Positions 1 through 7,741 are shown, numbered from the stretch's first letter. The stretch is DNA of 31,298 bases from RGUW01 sp040399325 (GCA_040399325.1 JBBASJ010000023.1:1-31298), one strand, 5' to 3'. A program made the numbers and translations. The notes: generated from the sequence alone by a model not told the origin.

Positions 1-12
1 CCCCACCTGAAG

Positions 13-39
13 AACCACCCCCGCGGGGGTGGTTTTTTT
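13..39 (+). terminator. Rho-independent terminator of an upstream gene outside the window
   Basis: A perfect GC-rich inverted repeat (AACCACCCC / GGGGTGGTT around a CGCG centre) is followed directly by a run of seven T on the + strand. This is the textbook form of an intrinsic terminator. It must serve a + strand gene ending to the left of the window, because the first gene here starts downstream of it. It is the only clear intrinsic terminator I could see in the window. Confidence 0.85.
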
Positions 40-96
40 GTGCCTAGCTACGGTGTTCTGTGCTTCCATACGACGCTGTGATGGCGGCTTGCAACA

Positions 97-1032
97 GTGC
101 TTGATCACCTGTCATTGCGCCGATTGCTGCGGCTGTTCTGGCTCAGCGGTCAACTCTGGCTGCGGCTCGATTGTGTTGATCTCAGTGCTGCCTTTGCCTA
201 TCACGCGTTGCAGTCGGTGTTGCCTGCACTGTTGATTGCGCTGTCAGTCGCTGCGCGGATTCTTGGTCGTGACGATGGTCTGATTGAGTCCTTGCTCGAG
301 GCTGGTGAGCGTTGGCTGCCAGCCAGTGCGATTGCCGCTTTTCAGGTTGTCGTCGAACGCTTTCTGCAGCAGGGCCTTGGGGCTGGTTTGTTCGGTGTTG
401 CCGTGCTGCTGCTGACGGCCAGCAATGCCTACCTGACGCTGCAACGGGGTGCCGATCGCATCTGGTGGCGCCGACCGTTGCAAGGACGCAGGCTCCCCTG
501 GCGACAGTTGGTGGTGCGTTACGTGCGTTTACGGCTCAAGGGCATGGCCTGGGTCGTGCTGATGGGGCTGTTCATAGCCCTGGATCAGCTGATCAGCAGT
601 TGGCGCCTGCTCGGTTCGCTTGACCTGCGAACTGCCCTCTTGCAGGTGTTGCCCCAGTCGTTGGTTTGGCAGCGACCGGTGACCCTGGGCCTGGATCTGC
701 TGGTGTCGTTGCTGCTCACCTTTGCCGGTTCGTTGTTGTTCCTGTGGTGGCTGCCGTCGAGGCGCCTGCCCTGGCGCCCCCTGATCCCGGGTGCTGCCTT
801 GTGTTCGCTGGCGCTGACCCTGTTGAACCTGTTGCTGGGTCGCGTTCTTCTGGCTCTGGGCCTCCGTTTTCAGGCTTATGGGGTTGTTGGCGGCATCCTT
901 GTGCTCACCCTCTGGGTCTGGTTGGTGGGCGTGATTCTGTATTACGCCCAGTGCTTCAGTTTCGTTGCTGCTGCGCGTCGCCCTGATCGGCGGTCACTTT
1001 TGCATCCGGTGTCTGATCGTCTCCAGCCCTGA
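97..1032 (+). CDS. YihY/BrkB-type (UPF0761) inner-membrane protein
   Basis: The 311-residue product is strongly hydrophobic, with about six membrane helices. The N-terminal part contains the sequence AAFAYHALQSVLPALL, which matches the 'ysaALaFyallSlfPlll' region of the YihY/BrkB family. The middle section (LRLKGMAWVVLMGLF) and the C-terminal GGILVLTLWVWLVGVILYYAQCF also follow the family pattern, in which the last helices carry W(L/V)Y..a.illyGA. These proteins lie in the cytoplasmic membrane; their biochemical role is not settled, and the old 'ribonuclease BN' name is a misannotation. The start is GTG at 97, the first possible start after an in-frame TGA at 79-81. Family assignment is good; function is unknown. 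Confidence 0.8.
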   Translation: MLDHLSLRRLLRLFWLSGQLWLRLDCVDLSAAFAYHALQSVLPALLIALSVAARILGRDDGLIESLLEAGERWLPASAIAAFQVVVERFLQQGLGAGLFGVAVLLLTASNAYLTLQRGADRIWWRRPLQGRRLPWRQLVVRYVRLRLKGMAWVVLMGLFIALDQLISSWRLLGSLDLRTALLQVLPQSLVWQRPVTLGLDLLVSLLLTFAGSLLFLWWLPSRRLPWRPLIPGAALCSLALTLLNLLLGRVLLALGLRFQAYGVVGGILVLTLWVWLVGVILYYAQCFSFVAAARRPDRRSLLHPVSDRLQP

Positions 1033-1056
1033 CGCAGCGCTGTCGTTGCCGTCAGG

Positions 1057-1431
1057 ATGGGGTGGCCATCACCTCCCATGCCGATGCAAGGTCGCCTGCC
1101 CTGGTGGTGGTTCCTCGTGTTGGCGCTGTTGCTGTTAGCCCCCGGGCCCGCCAGCCGCGTGTTGCTTGACGTCGTTGGTGGCTTCACCCTCGTGGCGCTG
1201 CTGGTGCCGTTGTTGCTGGGCGGGGCCGGATGGCTTGGCTGGGTGTTGTTGCAACGGCGGCTGCGCACCTGTCCTGCCTGCGGCTTTCGCAGTCTCGGCA
1301 ATGAGGTGTGCCCGGCCTGTGGCACCCTCTTCGCCGGCGACGGCCCAGGGTCTGCAGCAGCGCAGACCAGCTTTGATGCCAGTGATGTGACCATCGACGT
1401 CACCGCCACCGACGTCAAGCAGGACCGCTGA
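1057..1431 (+). CDS. Small membrane protein with C-terminal zinc ribbon
   Basis: The 124-residue protein has one or two hydrophobic segments (about residues 17-30 and 38-66), followed by a compact double CPxCG motif with cysteines at 72, 75, 85 and 88. The spacing CPAC-x9-CPAC is a classical zinc ribbon. The tail is acidic and Thr/Asp rich. The gene starts 24 bases after the YihY-like gene and is probably cotranscribed. In-frame ATGs at 1078 and 1084 are alternative starts; the ATG at 1057 has AGG just upstream. A membrane-tethered zinc ribbon could work as a protein-protein or nucleic-acid adaptor, but no specific function can be assigned. Confidence 0.7.
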   Translation: MGWPSPPMPMQGRLPWWWFLVLALLLLAPGPASRVLLDVVGGFTLVALLVPLLLGGAGWLGWVLLQRRLRTCPACGFRSLGNEVCPACGTLFAGDGPGSAAAQTSFDASDVTIDVTATDVKQDR

Positions 1432-1443
1432 GCCCCCCGCCGT

Positions 1444-1845
1444 TCAGCGAGCCTCAGCAGCCAGTTCGTCGAGCCGTCGTTCACGCAGATACAGAAACAG
1501 CGGGCAGCCAAACGCAAAGGCGATGGTCACGCAGCTCAACAGGACCCAACCCAGACCCTTGAGCCTTAGACGGCGCCCTTCGCTGACCATCCAGATGGTG
1601 ACCGCGGTTGCGGCAATGGCCAGATCGCGCGAGAGCGACCGGGCTGCCGGGTTGGCATTGGCCAACTGCACAAACAGTCCGAGGTCAAAGGCGGCGCCAT
1701 GGCTTTGGATGAACTCCAGATTGGCCAGCCAGGGCAGCACGCCCCCGGCGATCGCCAGGGCCAGATAGATCCAGCGCAGCCAGGGCTGTCGGGCTGGCTG
1801 GGTGGCAGCCGCGTTTGAGGCAGCAGAACGCGAATCGGTGCTCAT
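1444..1845 (-). CDS. DUF2834-type membrane protein
   Basis: The 133-residue product has a short hydrophilic Ser/Ala/Gln-rich N-terminus and then about three membrane helices. The features GGVLPWLANLEFIQSHG, DLGLFVQLANANPAARSLSRDL and the ending FGCPLFLYLRERRLDEL match the cyanobacterial DUF2834 family, which typically has 'DLGLF...l.anp....f..Dl' and 'a..lplfLylRer.l'. No biochemical role is known. The gene starts 9 bases after the xseB stop codon, so it is the last gene of the xseA-xseB operon. It converges with the zinc-ribbon gene, whose stop lies 12 bases away. Confidence 0.75.
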   Translation of the reverse strand: MSTDSRSAASNAAATQPARQPWLRWIYLALAIAGGVLPWLANLEFIQSHGAAFDLGLFVQLANANPAARSLSRDLAIAATAVTIWMVSEGRRLRLKGLGWVLLSCVTIAFAFGCPLFLYLRERRLDELAAEAR

Positions 1846-1854
1846 GGTTGCGGC

Positions 1855-2133
1855 TCAGGGTTCAAACCGAGACGGGGGGGTGTCGGGGTGTTCAGGATCC
1901 CAGAGCTCGATCGTCTGCTCGATCTGCTCGAGCACCTGCTCACAGCGCTCGGCGTAGCCACGTGCTCGTTGGTAGAGATCGGCCATGGCTTCGACCGGCA
2001 GGTCGCTCGACTGCAGCTGGGCCAGGGCCAGCTCCAGGGCGGTGTGGGCCTCGCTGTAGCTCAGCTCCTGGGGCAGGGTGGCCTCGCCCTTGCTGCGGCT
2101 GGCTGAACGGCGGCTGGGACCGGCAGGCGTCAT
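1855..2133 (-). CDS. xseB: Exodeoxyribonuclease VII small subunit
   Basis: The 92-residue product is a helical protein with the XseB pattern: LSYSEAHTALELALAQLQSSDLPVEAMADLYQRA, then a helix with CEQVLEQIEQ, matching the family's 'sfEeal..Le.iV..LE.gel.Lees...yerg..L...c...L..aE..i'. Several XseB chains bind one XseA chain to form the nuclease that degrades single-stranded DNA to oligonucleotides in mismatch and damage repair. Its ATG overlaps the xseA stop (TCAT at 2130-2133, read ATGA on the minus strand), a translational-coupling arrangement that would help keep subunit ratios. The hydrophilic tail after residue 78 is not conserved in character. Confidence 0.9.
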   Translation of the reverse strand: MTPAGPSRRSASRSKGEATLPQELSYSEAHTALELALAQLQSSDLPVEAMADLYQRARGYAERCEQVLEQIEQTIELWDPEHPDTPPSRFEP

Positions 2134-3278
2134 GGTCCTGGTGTGACGGTGGTGATCCGGGTGTCGAGGACGCCATCGGTCAGCTGCACACGCACCACAT
2201 CACCCGGCTTGGTCTGGTTCACGCTAGTGACCAGCTCTCCAGCGCTGTTGTGCAGCAGCACAAAACCCCTGGCCAGCCAGTGCTGGGGCGACAGGGCTTC
2301 CAGCAGACGCCGCCGGTGCTGCAGGTCTGCCCGTCGGCGTTCGATCAGTCTGCTGGGGTGCAGCTCGGCGAGCTGCCGTTTGAGCTGCTGCACGGCCCGT
2401 TGCTCAGCGCTCAGCCGCCAGCGCAGTTGCTCGCCGAGGTGGCGCCGCAATCGCGCCAGGGTGTCGCGACCGCTGAGCCGGTCGGGCAGCAGGGCCACCA
2501 TCGCCGCGGTGGGGGTGGCGGCGCGCCGGTCGGCCACCAGATCAGCCACGGTGGTGTCATCTTCATGGCCCAGACCGCTCACCACCGGCACCGCACAGAA
2601 CGCCACTGCCCGTGCGACGGCTTCGGAATCAAACACGGCCAGGTCCTCACGGCTGCCTCCTCCCCGGGCCAGCACCACCGCTTCGATGCCCCAGCCCTGA
2701 GCCCGCTGCGACACCGCTGTGAGGGCCGCCACGATGGCGCCTTCAACGGGTCCCTGCACGGGGATCGGCACCACCAGCACGGCGGTGGCCGGCCAGCGTT
2801 CGGCGGCGGTGCGCAGCAGGTCGGCCAGGGCCGAACTGGGCACGCTGGTGAGCACGGCGATGCGGCCGGGAGCCTGGGGCAGAGGCCGTTTGCGGGCTGG
2901 ATCCAGCAGCCCCTCGTCGGCGAGGCGGCGGCTCACCTGCTCGAACTGGCGCAGCACGGTGCTGAGGCTGGGTCTCACGTCCAGCACCTGAACTGACAGG
3001 CTGGCCCGGTTCACCCAGAAGTTGAGTTTTCCGACGACCACCACGCCATCGCCATCGCGGGGCTCATGGCTGAGCCTGGCCCGCTGCGACGCCCAGACCA
3101 CGGCTCCGATCGTGGACTCGCCGTCGCTGAGGGTCATCCACAGATGGCCCTTCTTGAGCTGCGGTTTGATGACGGTCGCATCGAGCAGAAAGCGCGGTGC
3201 GAAACCACGCTCCAGCAGGTTTCCGACGGCCTGGTTGAGCTCGCTGATGCTGTAGCGGGGAATCGGCGCTGAGGTCAC
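2130..3278 (-). CDS. xseA: Exodeoxyribonuclease VII large subunit
   Basis: XseA is the catalytic subunit of exonuclease VII. From the GTG at 3278 the protein has 382 residues. It shows the N-terminal OB-fold (IPRYSISELNQAVGNLLE, then LWMTLSDGESTIGAVVW), the LPQAPGRIAVLTS domain, and the catalytic core with VLARGGGSREDLAVFDSE and VVSGLGHEDDTTVADLVADRRAATPTAA. The GGGS-x2-DL and GHE-x2-T-x2-D-x3-D-x2-ATPT blocks are hallmarks of the family. I prefer the GTG at 3278 over further upstream starts because it gives the usual N-terminus (TSAPIPRYSISELNQ) and lies 10 bases after the stop of the small gene upstream. The C-terminal helical region (RLSGRDTL to LEALSPQ) would bind XseB. The end overlaps xseB by four bases. 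Confidence 0.92.
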   Translation of the reverse strand: MTSAPIPRYSISELNQAVGNLLERGFAPRFLLDATVIKPQLKKGHLWMTLSDGESTIGAVVWASQRARLSHEPRDGDGVVVVGKLNFWVNRASLSVQVLDVRPSLSTVLRQFEQVSRRLADEGLLDPARKRPLPQAPGRIAVLTSVPSSALADLLRTAAERWPATAVLVVPIPVQGPVEGAIVAALTAVSQRAQGWGIEAVVLARGGGSREDLAVFDSEAVARAVAFCAVPVVSGLGHEDDTTVADLVADRRAATPTAAMVALLPDRLSGRDTLARLRRHLGEQLRWRLSAEQRAVQQLKRQLAELHPSRLIERRRADLQHRRRLLEALSPQHWLARGFVLLHNSAGELVTSVNQTKPGDVVRVQLTDGVLDTRITTVTPGP

Positions 3279-3288
3279 GGCCGCCGGT

Positions 3289-3465
3289 TCAGGCCTTGAG
3301 CTGGCGATAGCAGAACCACCAGTACAGACTGACCAGCCCACCCACCACAGCCACCAGCTGACCGGCGGGATGGTCGATGCGCACCAGGCCGATGCAGGTG
3401 ATCGCCAGGGCGCTGCTCAGCAGACGGGCGCCATCGCGGCGGTTGTGAACATAGAAACGGGCCAA
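3289..3465 (-). CDS. Tiny membrane protein upstream of xseA
   Basis: This 58-codon reading frame starts with TTG at 3465 and ends with TGA at 3289-3291, just 10 bases before the xseA GTG. The product begins (M)ARFYVHNRRDGARLLSSAL and has one long hydrophobic stretch (SALAITCIGLVRI, then LVAVVGGLVSLYWWFCYRQLKA). The arginine-rich N-terminus followed by two short hydrophobic segments suggests a small hairpin or single-pass membrane protein. An in-frame stop at about 3500 excludes a longer N-terminus, and TTG is the only plausible start. The spacing to xseA suggests cotranscription. I do not recognise a family. Confidence 0.5.
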   Translation of the reverse strand: MARFYVHNRRDGARLLSSALAITCIGLVRIDHPAGQLVAVVGGLVSLYWWFCYRQLKA

Positions 3466-3552
3466 TGGGCAGGCAGGGCTGGATGCCCGAACGCTGGTTC
3501 AACCATTAAAGGTCTGCTGCACCGTAAGGTCCGCAGCAACGCCGCCAGCCCG

Positions 3553-4353
3553 ATGGCCACCCCTCGCCAGCGTCTGCAGCAGCAACTGGCAGCGCCCCTG
3601 CCGGCCGATCCGCAACTGGTGCTGGTCACCGATCTCGATGGCACCCTGCTGGGGGGATCCCTGGCCTGGCGGCGCCGCGTCTACGGCTGGCTGCAGCGCC
3701 GCCGCGAGCAGGTGCTGCACGTGTTCTGCACCGGTCGTGATCTGCGCTCGATCGCCCGCTTGCTGGAGCAGGACGCCGACCATGGGCTGGTGGCTCCCCA
3801 CCTGGTGATCGGCGATGTGGGCTGCACGGTCGCCTGCGGGCACAGTCTGGAGCCGGTGCCGCTGGCCGTCGAACCGATCGATCAGCTCTGGGTTGGCAAG
3901 CCCGAGCGCCTGCTGCCCCTGCTGGAGGGGGTGGCGGGCCTGTCCCCCCAACCCCTGAGCTCGGATCGTCGGCTCGCCTACTACTACGACCCGGAGATCT
4001 TTGCGCTCGATCTGGTGGCCGAGCTCGAGGCCCATGGTGTCGATTGCCTGTTGTCAGACAACCGTTATCTCGACCTGTTGCCGGCCGGCATCAACAAAGG
4101 CACCACCCTGCTCGCCCTGCTGGAGCTGCTCGACTTCGACCGGGCCCGGGTGGTCACCGCCGGTGACACCCTCAACGATCTGGCCATGTTTGAGACCGGT
4201 CTGGCGGGGGTGATGGTGGGCAATGCCGAGCCGGCGCTGCTGGCTGAACTGCCCCGGTTGCCGGGCACCTACCTGGCCCGCTCCACCGGCTGTGAGGGAA
4301 TCGTCGAGGGCCTGCACCACTTTGGTTTCGGCGCCCTGCTCGAGGATCTCTAG
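3553..4353 (+). CDS. HAD-superfamily sugar-phosphate phosphatase (sucrose-phosphatase-like)
   Basis: From the ATG at 3553 the product has 266 residues. It carries all four HAD motifs: LVTDLDGTLLGG (D27, D29), FCTGR (T60), NKGTTLL (K182) and GDTLNDLAMF (D205, D209). The layout, with a long cap between motifs II and III, and the block GDVGCTVACG, resemble sucrose-6-phosphate phosphatase and related glycosyl-phosphate phosphatases of the Cof/SPP type. Cyanobacteria use such enzymes for the last step in making compatible solutes (sucrose, glucosylglycerol, glucosylglycerate), but the substrate cannot be read from the sequence, and no matching synthase lies beside it. The frame is open further upstream to 3370, but that part has no family character. 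The TAG stop shares bases with the opposing hrpB stop. Confidence 0.75.
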   Translation: MATPRQRLQQQLAAPLPADPQLVLVTDLDGTLLGGSLAWRRRVYGWLQRRREQVLHVFCTGRDLRSIARLLEQDADHGLVAPHLVIGDVGCTVACGHSLEPVPLAVEPIDQLWVGKPERLLPLLEGVAGLSPQPLSSDRRLAYYYDPEIFALDLVAELEAHGVDCLLSDNRYLDLLPAGINKGTTLLALLELLDFDRARVVTAGDTLNDLAMFETGLAGVMVGNAEPALLAELPRLPGTYLARSTGCEGIVEGLHHFGFGALLEDL

Positions 4354-6872
4354 CCCCTGTTGAGCTGGCGTTTGGTGAGCGCCGTGGCGACCGCTTCGGT
4401 CGGATCGCTTGGCCAGGGGTGCTTGGGGTAACGGCCGCGCAGCTCGCGCCGCACCTCCGGATAGGTGTGCTGCCAGAAGTGGATCAGGTCTTCGCTGATC
4501 GCCGTGGGGCGGCCTGCCGGGCTGAGCAGCTCCAGGCGCACCGCCAGGCGTCCGTCGAGCACCGTCGGGTGGCTGCGGGTGCCGAACAGCTCCTGCAGTT
4601 TGACCGCGAGCACCGGTCGCCCCTGGCTGTAGTCGAGACGGGCTCGGCGCCCGGAGGCGATCGGCAGACTGCCTGGCAGCAGGCGCTCCAGCTCCTGCCG
4701 CCGCTCCCAGGGCAGATCGCCCCAGAGCGCTTCGCACAGGTCGAGCTGCCGCAGCCCGTCCAGGCTGCGCACGCCCAGCAGGCTCGGCCCCAGCCAGGTG
4801 TCCAGCTCCTGCATCAGGTGGGCGTCATCCCTTCGGGGCCAGGGGGCGCCGCAATGGCTGTGCAGCAGCTGCAGGCGGTGTTGCAGCTGGCGGCTCTGCT
4901 CAGACCAGGGAAGCAGGGCCAGGCCGCGGTCGCGGAGCACCGCCAGCAGCACCGCTGCGACGGCCTCGGGCTCGGCATCGCTCAGGGGCCGGCGGCTGAG
5001 CACCAGCGCGCCCAGCCGCCGCTGCTGCTCGCAGCGCACCCGTTGGTTCTGGTCGTCCCAGCTGATCAGGGGCTGGTCGTGCCCCTGCTCGTCGGCGAGC
5101 GCCTGCAGCTGCGCATCGTGCAGGGGCAAGGCCAGCAGGATGCGGGCATCACTGCCCTGGCCATCAACGCTGGCCACGGCCAGAGCCGGCTGGCTGGCCA
5201 GGGGGTCGTGGCTGGGCACGCTCGCCCCGATGCCATTGCGCAGCAGAAAGCGGCCGCGACCATCGCCGCGGTTGAGGGCCACCCGCTCGGGGTAGGCCCA
5301 GCTCAGCATCAGGGCAGCGGCTGGCGGGCTGGCAGGTGCGGCAGGACAGGCGGTTGCGGTGGCGTTGAGCTGGCGCGTCAGGGCGTCGCGCTGCTGCCGC
5401 AGCCGTTGCCGCAGGCGGTCGTTGTCGCGGCCGTGCTGCAGCCAGGCCAGCCGCGCGCCCAGATCGGCCCCGGCCTCGGCCCGGTTGAGCGGATCGCGCT
5501 CACTGAGCAGCACCGCCAGGTCGGCAGCCTGCTGCTGCCAGCCCTGGCCGGCGGCCAGCAGCAGCATGTGGGCGAGGCGGGGATGGACGCCCAGCTCACC
5601 CATGGCCCGGCCATGGGGGGTGAGGCGTCCGCCGTCATCGAGTGCCCCCAGCTGGCTGAGCAACTGGCGCGCTTCGCGCAGGGGTGCCTCCGGCGGTGGG
5701 GTCAACCAGCTCAGCCCTTCGCCCAGGGGCGCTCCCCACAGGGCCAGCTGCAGGGCCAGGGGCACCGGATCGGCCGCCAGCAGCTCGGGTGGGTCAAAGG
5801 CCGTCCGCCGCCCGTGCTCTGCGGCGGACCACAGGCGGACACAACGCCCAGGGCCCAGACGCCCGGCCCTGCCCTGGCGCTGGGTCGCGCTGGCCTGGCT
5901 GGCGGCCACGGTCACCAGGGCATCCATGCCGCTGACCGGGTCAAAGCGGTTGCGCCGGCTCAGACCGCTGTCGATCACCAGGTCCACGCCGGCGATCGTC
6001 AGCGAGCTTTCGGCGATGTTGGTGGCCAGCACCACCTTGCCGTGGGCGGTGCGCGCCGGTCTGATTGCCTGGCCCTGGTCCGCCAGGCTCAGATTGCCGT
6101 GCAGAGGAGTGACCTCCACGTGGGAGCCCCAGTTGGTCGCCTCCAGGGCCCGCTGGCTGGCGACGATCTCCCGCATGCCTGGCAAAAACACCAGCACGGT
6201 GTTGCGGGGTGGCGCCTGGGGCAGCCAATGCTGCTCAAGCGCGCGCAGCAGCTGGGCGCTCACGGGTTCGTCGCGCCGTGGCGGTTGGTGGCAGAGGCTG
6301 ACCGGATGCTCACGCCCGCTGCTGCGCAGCACCCGGGCCTGGGGCCATTGGGCGGCCAGGTCGTCGACCTGGAGCGTGGCCGACATCACCAGCAGGCGCA
6401 GATCCGGATGAAACAGCTCCCGTGCCTGACGCAGCAGCACCAGAGCCAGCTCGGTGTCGGCTCCCCGTTCGTGGAATTCATCCACGATCACGCAGTCCAG
6501 CCCCGTGAGTTCTGGGTCGGCCTGGAGCCGCCTCAGAAACAGGCCGCTGGTGAGAACCTCCAGCCTGGTGGCTGCGCTGGTGCGCGATTCCAGGCGCACG
6601 CTGTAGCCGACCGTTTGTCCCACGGGTTCGCCCCGTTCGGCGGCCAGCCGCTGGGCGGCGGTCCTGGTGGCCAGCCGGCGGGGCTCGAGCATCCAGATCC
6701 GGCCGCCCAGGCGGTTCAGCAGGGCCAGGGGCACCCGGGTGGTCTTGCCCGCGCCAGGAGGGGCCTGCAACAGCAAGGTGGAGCCGGGCGGTGCAAGGGC
6801 CGTGCAGATGGCCGGCAGCTGGCCATCAATCGGCAGCCCATGGGGCGCCTCAGCGCACGTGTCGGGCCCCAT
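4350..6872 (-). CDS. hrpB: ATP-dependent helicase HrpB (DEAH/RHA type)
   Basis: HrpB is a DEAH-box-type RNA helicase; its cellular substrate is not well known. From the ATG at 6872 the protein has 840 residues, close to the family size. Visible motifs in order are LLLQAPPGAGKTT (Walker A, about 37-45), MLEPRRLATRTAAQRL (Ia), VIVDEFHERGADTELAL (II, 131-134), VMSATL (III, about 163-167), VLATNIAESSLTIAGVDLVIDSG (V) and QRQGRAGRLGPG (VI). The C-terminal FWQHTYPEVRRELRGRYPKHPWP is the typical HrpB ending. The start choice gives 23 bases of overlap with the preceding gene on the same strand, consistent with coupled translation. The reading frame continues upstream but without conserved sequence. 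Confidence 0.93.
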   Translation of the reverse strand: MGPDTCAEAPHGLPIDGQLPAICTALAPPGSTLLLQAPPGAGKTTRVPLALLNRLGGRIWMLEPRRLATRTAAQRLAAERGEPVGQTVGYSVRLESRTSAATRLEVLTSGLFLRRLQADPELTGLDCVIVDEFHERGADTELALVLLRQARELFHPDLRLLVMSATLQVDDLAAQWPQARVLRSSGREHPVSLCHQPPRRDEPVSAQLLRALEQHWLPQAPPRNTVLVFLPGMREIVASQRALEATNWGSHVEVTPLHGNLSLADQGQAIRPARTAHGKVVLATNIAESSLTIAGVDLVIDSGLSRRNRFDPVSGMDALVTVAASQASATQRQGRAGRLGPGRCVRLWSAAEHGRRTAFDPPELLAADPVPLALQLALWGAPLGEGLSWLTPPPEAPLREARQLLSQLGALDDGGRLTPHGRAMGELGVHPRLAHMLLLAAGQGWQQQAADLAVLLSERDPLNRAEAGADLGARLAWLQHGRDNDRLRQRLRQQRDALTRQLNATATACPAAPASPPAAALMLSWAYPERVALNRGDGRGRFLLRNGIGASVPSHDPLASQPALAVASVDGQGSDARILLALPLHDAQLQALADEQGHDQPLISWDDQNQRVRCEQQRRLGALVLSRRPLSDAEPEAVAAVLLAVLRDRGLALLPWSEQSRQLQHRLQLLHSHCGAPWPRRDDAHLMQELDTWLGPSLLGVRSLDGLRQLDLCEALWGDLPWERRQELERLLPGSLPIASGRRARLDYSQGRPVLAVKLQELFGTRSHPTVLDGRLAVRLELLSPAGRPTAISEDLIHFWQHTYPEVRRELRGRYPKHPWPSDPTEAVATALTKRQLNRG

Positions 6873-7233
6873 CGACAGGGTGGTAAGGCTCGCCGGTGGT
6901 CTCCTCGTAGACGATCGCGGGCAGGCCCGTTTCAAACATGGTCTGCAGGGCTTCCTTGAGGTACGGGTTCCAGCCGCCGGTGCTCACCTTGCCGTGGCGC
7001 ACGGTCCAGTCCCAGGTGCCTTGCAGGTCCCGCGGGATGCGTCCTTCGCGGTCGCGGCGGGCGACCAGATCCTGGGATTCGACCAGCCCGACCAGGATCG
7101 GGTCCTTGCCGTACGCAGGGGTGAGGCTGAGTTCGAGCCTCACGGGATCCTCCTTGATCAGCTTGAGCCGAAAACGCGGCGGCAGCTTGAGATTGCGCAG
7201 GACAGCGCCGACAATTCTGGTCCTCTGATCCAC
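6850..7233 (-). CDS. Conserved hypothetical protein upstream of hrpB
   Basis: The 127-residue protein is soluble, with no membrane segment. It begins with a beta-rich part (KLPPRFRLKLIKEDPVRLELSLTP) and ends with the striking motif YLKEALQTMFETGLPAIVYEETTGEPYHPVDG, which I believe is conserved among cyanobacteria, although I cannot name a family. Its 3' end overlaps the hrpB start by 23 bases, so the two are very probably one transcript and translationally coupled. A link with RNA metabolism can be guessed from this context only. I do not assign a function. Confidence 0.7.
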   Translation of the reverse strand: MDQRTRIVGAVLRNLKLPPRFRLKLIKEDPVRLELSLTPAYGKDPILVGLVESQDLVARRDREGRIPRDLQGTWDWTVRHGKVSTGGWNPYLKEALQTMFETGLPAIVYEETTGEPYHPVDGARHVR

Positions 7234-7272
7234 CGGCGAACTCCGCGGAATGACTGGGTCTCGTCAGCGAGC

Positions 7273-7533
7273 CTATTCAGTGGGGGCGGAGTCGCCGTCA
7301 AAACGCACGGTCAGCAGGTCTTCGCGAGTGAGCTGACCGTCGCCGTCGAGCAGTTCCGGGTGGATCGTCAGCCGCCCGGTCCGGTCCCCAGGGGAACGGT
7401 CGCGCATGGCGGGCGGCACTGCCCGGAACCCTTGCCCCATCACCCGGAAGGCCTGCCACAGCAGAAACACGAAGCAGGCGCCGTAGAGGAGTGGAAACAC
7501 CGTCAGCAAGCCATGGCCGGCATCCCCCATCAT
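7273..7533 (-). CDS. Small membrane protein, resembles DUF2973
   Basis: The product (86 residues from the ATG at 7533) has one N-terminal membrane helix (LLTVFPLLYGACFVFLLWQAFRVM) and a soluble tail containing DRTGRLTIHPELLDGDGQLTREDLLTVRF. That tail has a short Asp/Gly-rich segment (DGDGQLTREDL) that resembles an EF-hand-like loop but is too short to call one. The layout reminds me of small cyanobacterial DUF2973 proteins, a tentative assignment from memory. Its start overlaps the stop of the even smaller upstream gene (ATGA). An open frame continues upstream to 7974 across the divergent promoter region, but that part is not protein-like and I exclude it. Confidence 0.65.
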   Translation of the reverse strand: MMGDAGHGLLTVFPLLYGACFVFLLWQAFRVMGQGFRAVPPAMRDRSPGDRTGRLTIHPELLDGDGQLTREDLLTVRFDGDSAPTE

Positions 7534-7655
7534 GGCTCGCCCCGGCTGGTCTGTTGGCCTGTGGTGGCGAGCATCCAGGCCCACAGGGTTGTGCAGGCCG
7601 CGCCAAAGGCGAGAAAGGCCAGCAGCAAAGAAACGGAGCTCATGACCGTCCGCAT
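7530..7655 (-). CDS. Very small single-helix membrane protein
   Basis: The frame encodes MRTVMSSVSLLLAFLAFG followed by AACTTLWAWMLATTGQQTSRGEP, 41 residues from the ATG at 7655 or 37 from the ATG at 7643. One hydrophobic helix is followed by a short polar tail. The TGA stop (7530-7532) overlaps the ATG of the next gene as ATGA, which is strong evidence that the frame is translated. An AT-rich patch with TAAGAT (minus strand, 7664-7669) sits right upstream. I do not recognise a family; small single-helix proteins of this kind often accompany photosynthetic or respiratory complexes, but nothing here proves that. Confidence 0.5.
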   Translation of the reverse strand: MRTVMSSVSLLLAFLAFGAACTTLWAWMLATTGQQTSRGEP

Positions 7656-7663
7656 GTTTACAA

Positions 7664-7669
7664 ATCTTA
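7664..7669 (-). promoter_or_regulatory. Possible -10 element (TAAGAT)
   Basis: In the 86-base divergent region between the small membrane gene pair and the HtrA-type gene, the minus strand reads TAAGAT followed by TTTGTAAAC and the first ATG. This is the only AT-rich patch nearby. I see no good -35 at the right spacing. If it is used, the transcript would have almost no leader before the ATG at 7655, or about ten bases before the ATG at 7643. Confidence 0.25.
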
Positions 7670-7741
7670 GTCTTGTTCGGCGTCCTCTGCCGTGGGCTGT
7701 CCTTCGGGCGCCCTAGCGTGATCCCAGATGGTTGAACGCTG

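Noticed and set aside
4419..6959. 846-codon open frame on the + strand, antisense to hrpB
   Set aside because: It mirrors hrpB exactly and reads as Gln/Ala/Gly/Arg-rich low-complexity protein with no motifs. Long antisense frames arise at this GC level because the sense codons rarely give complementary stops.
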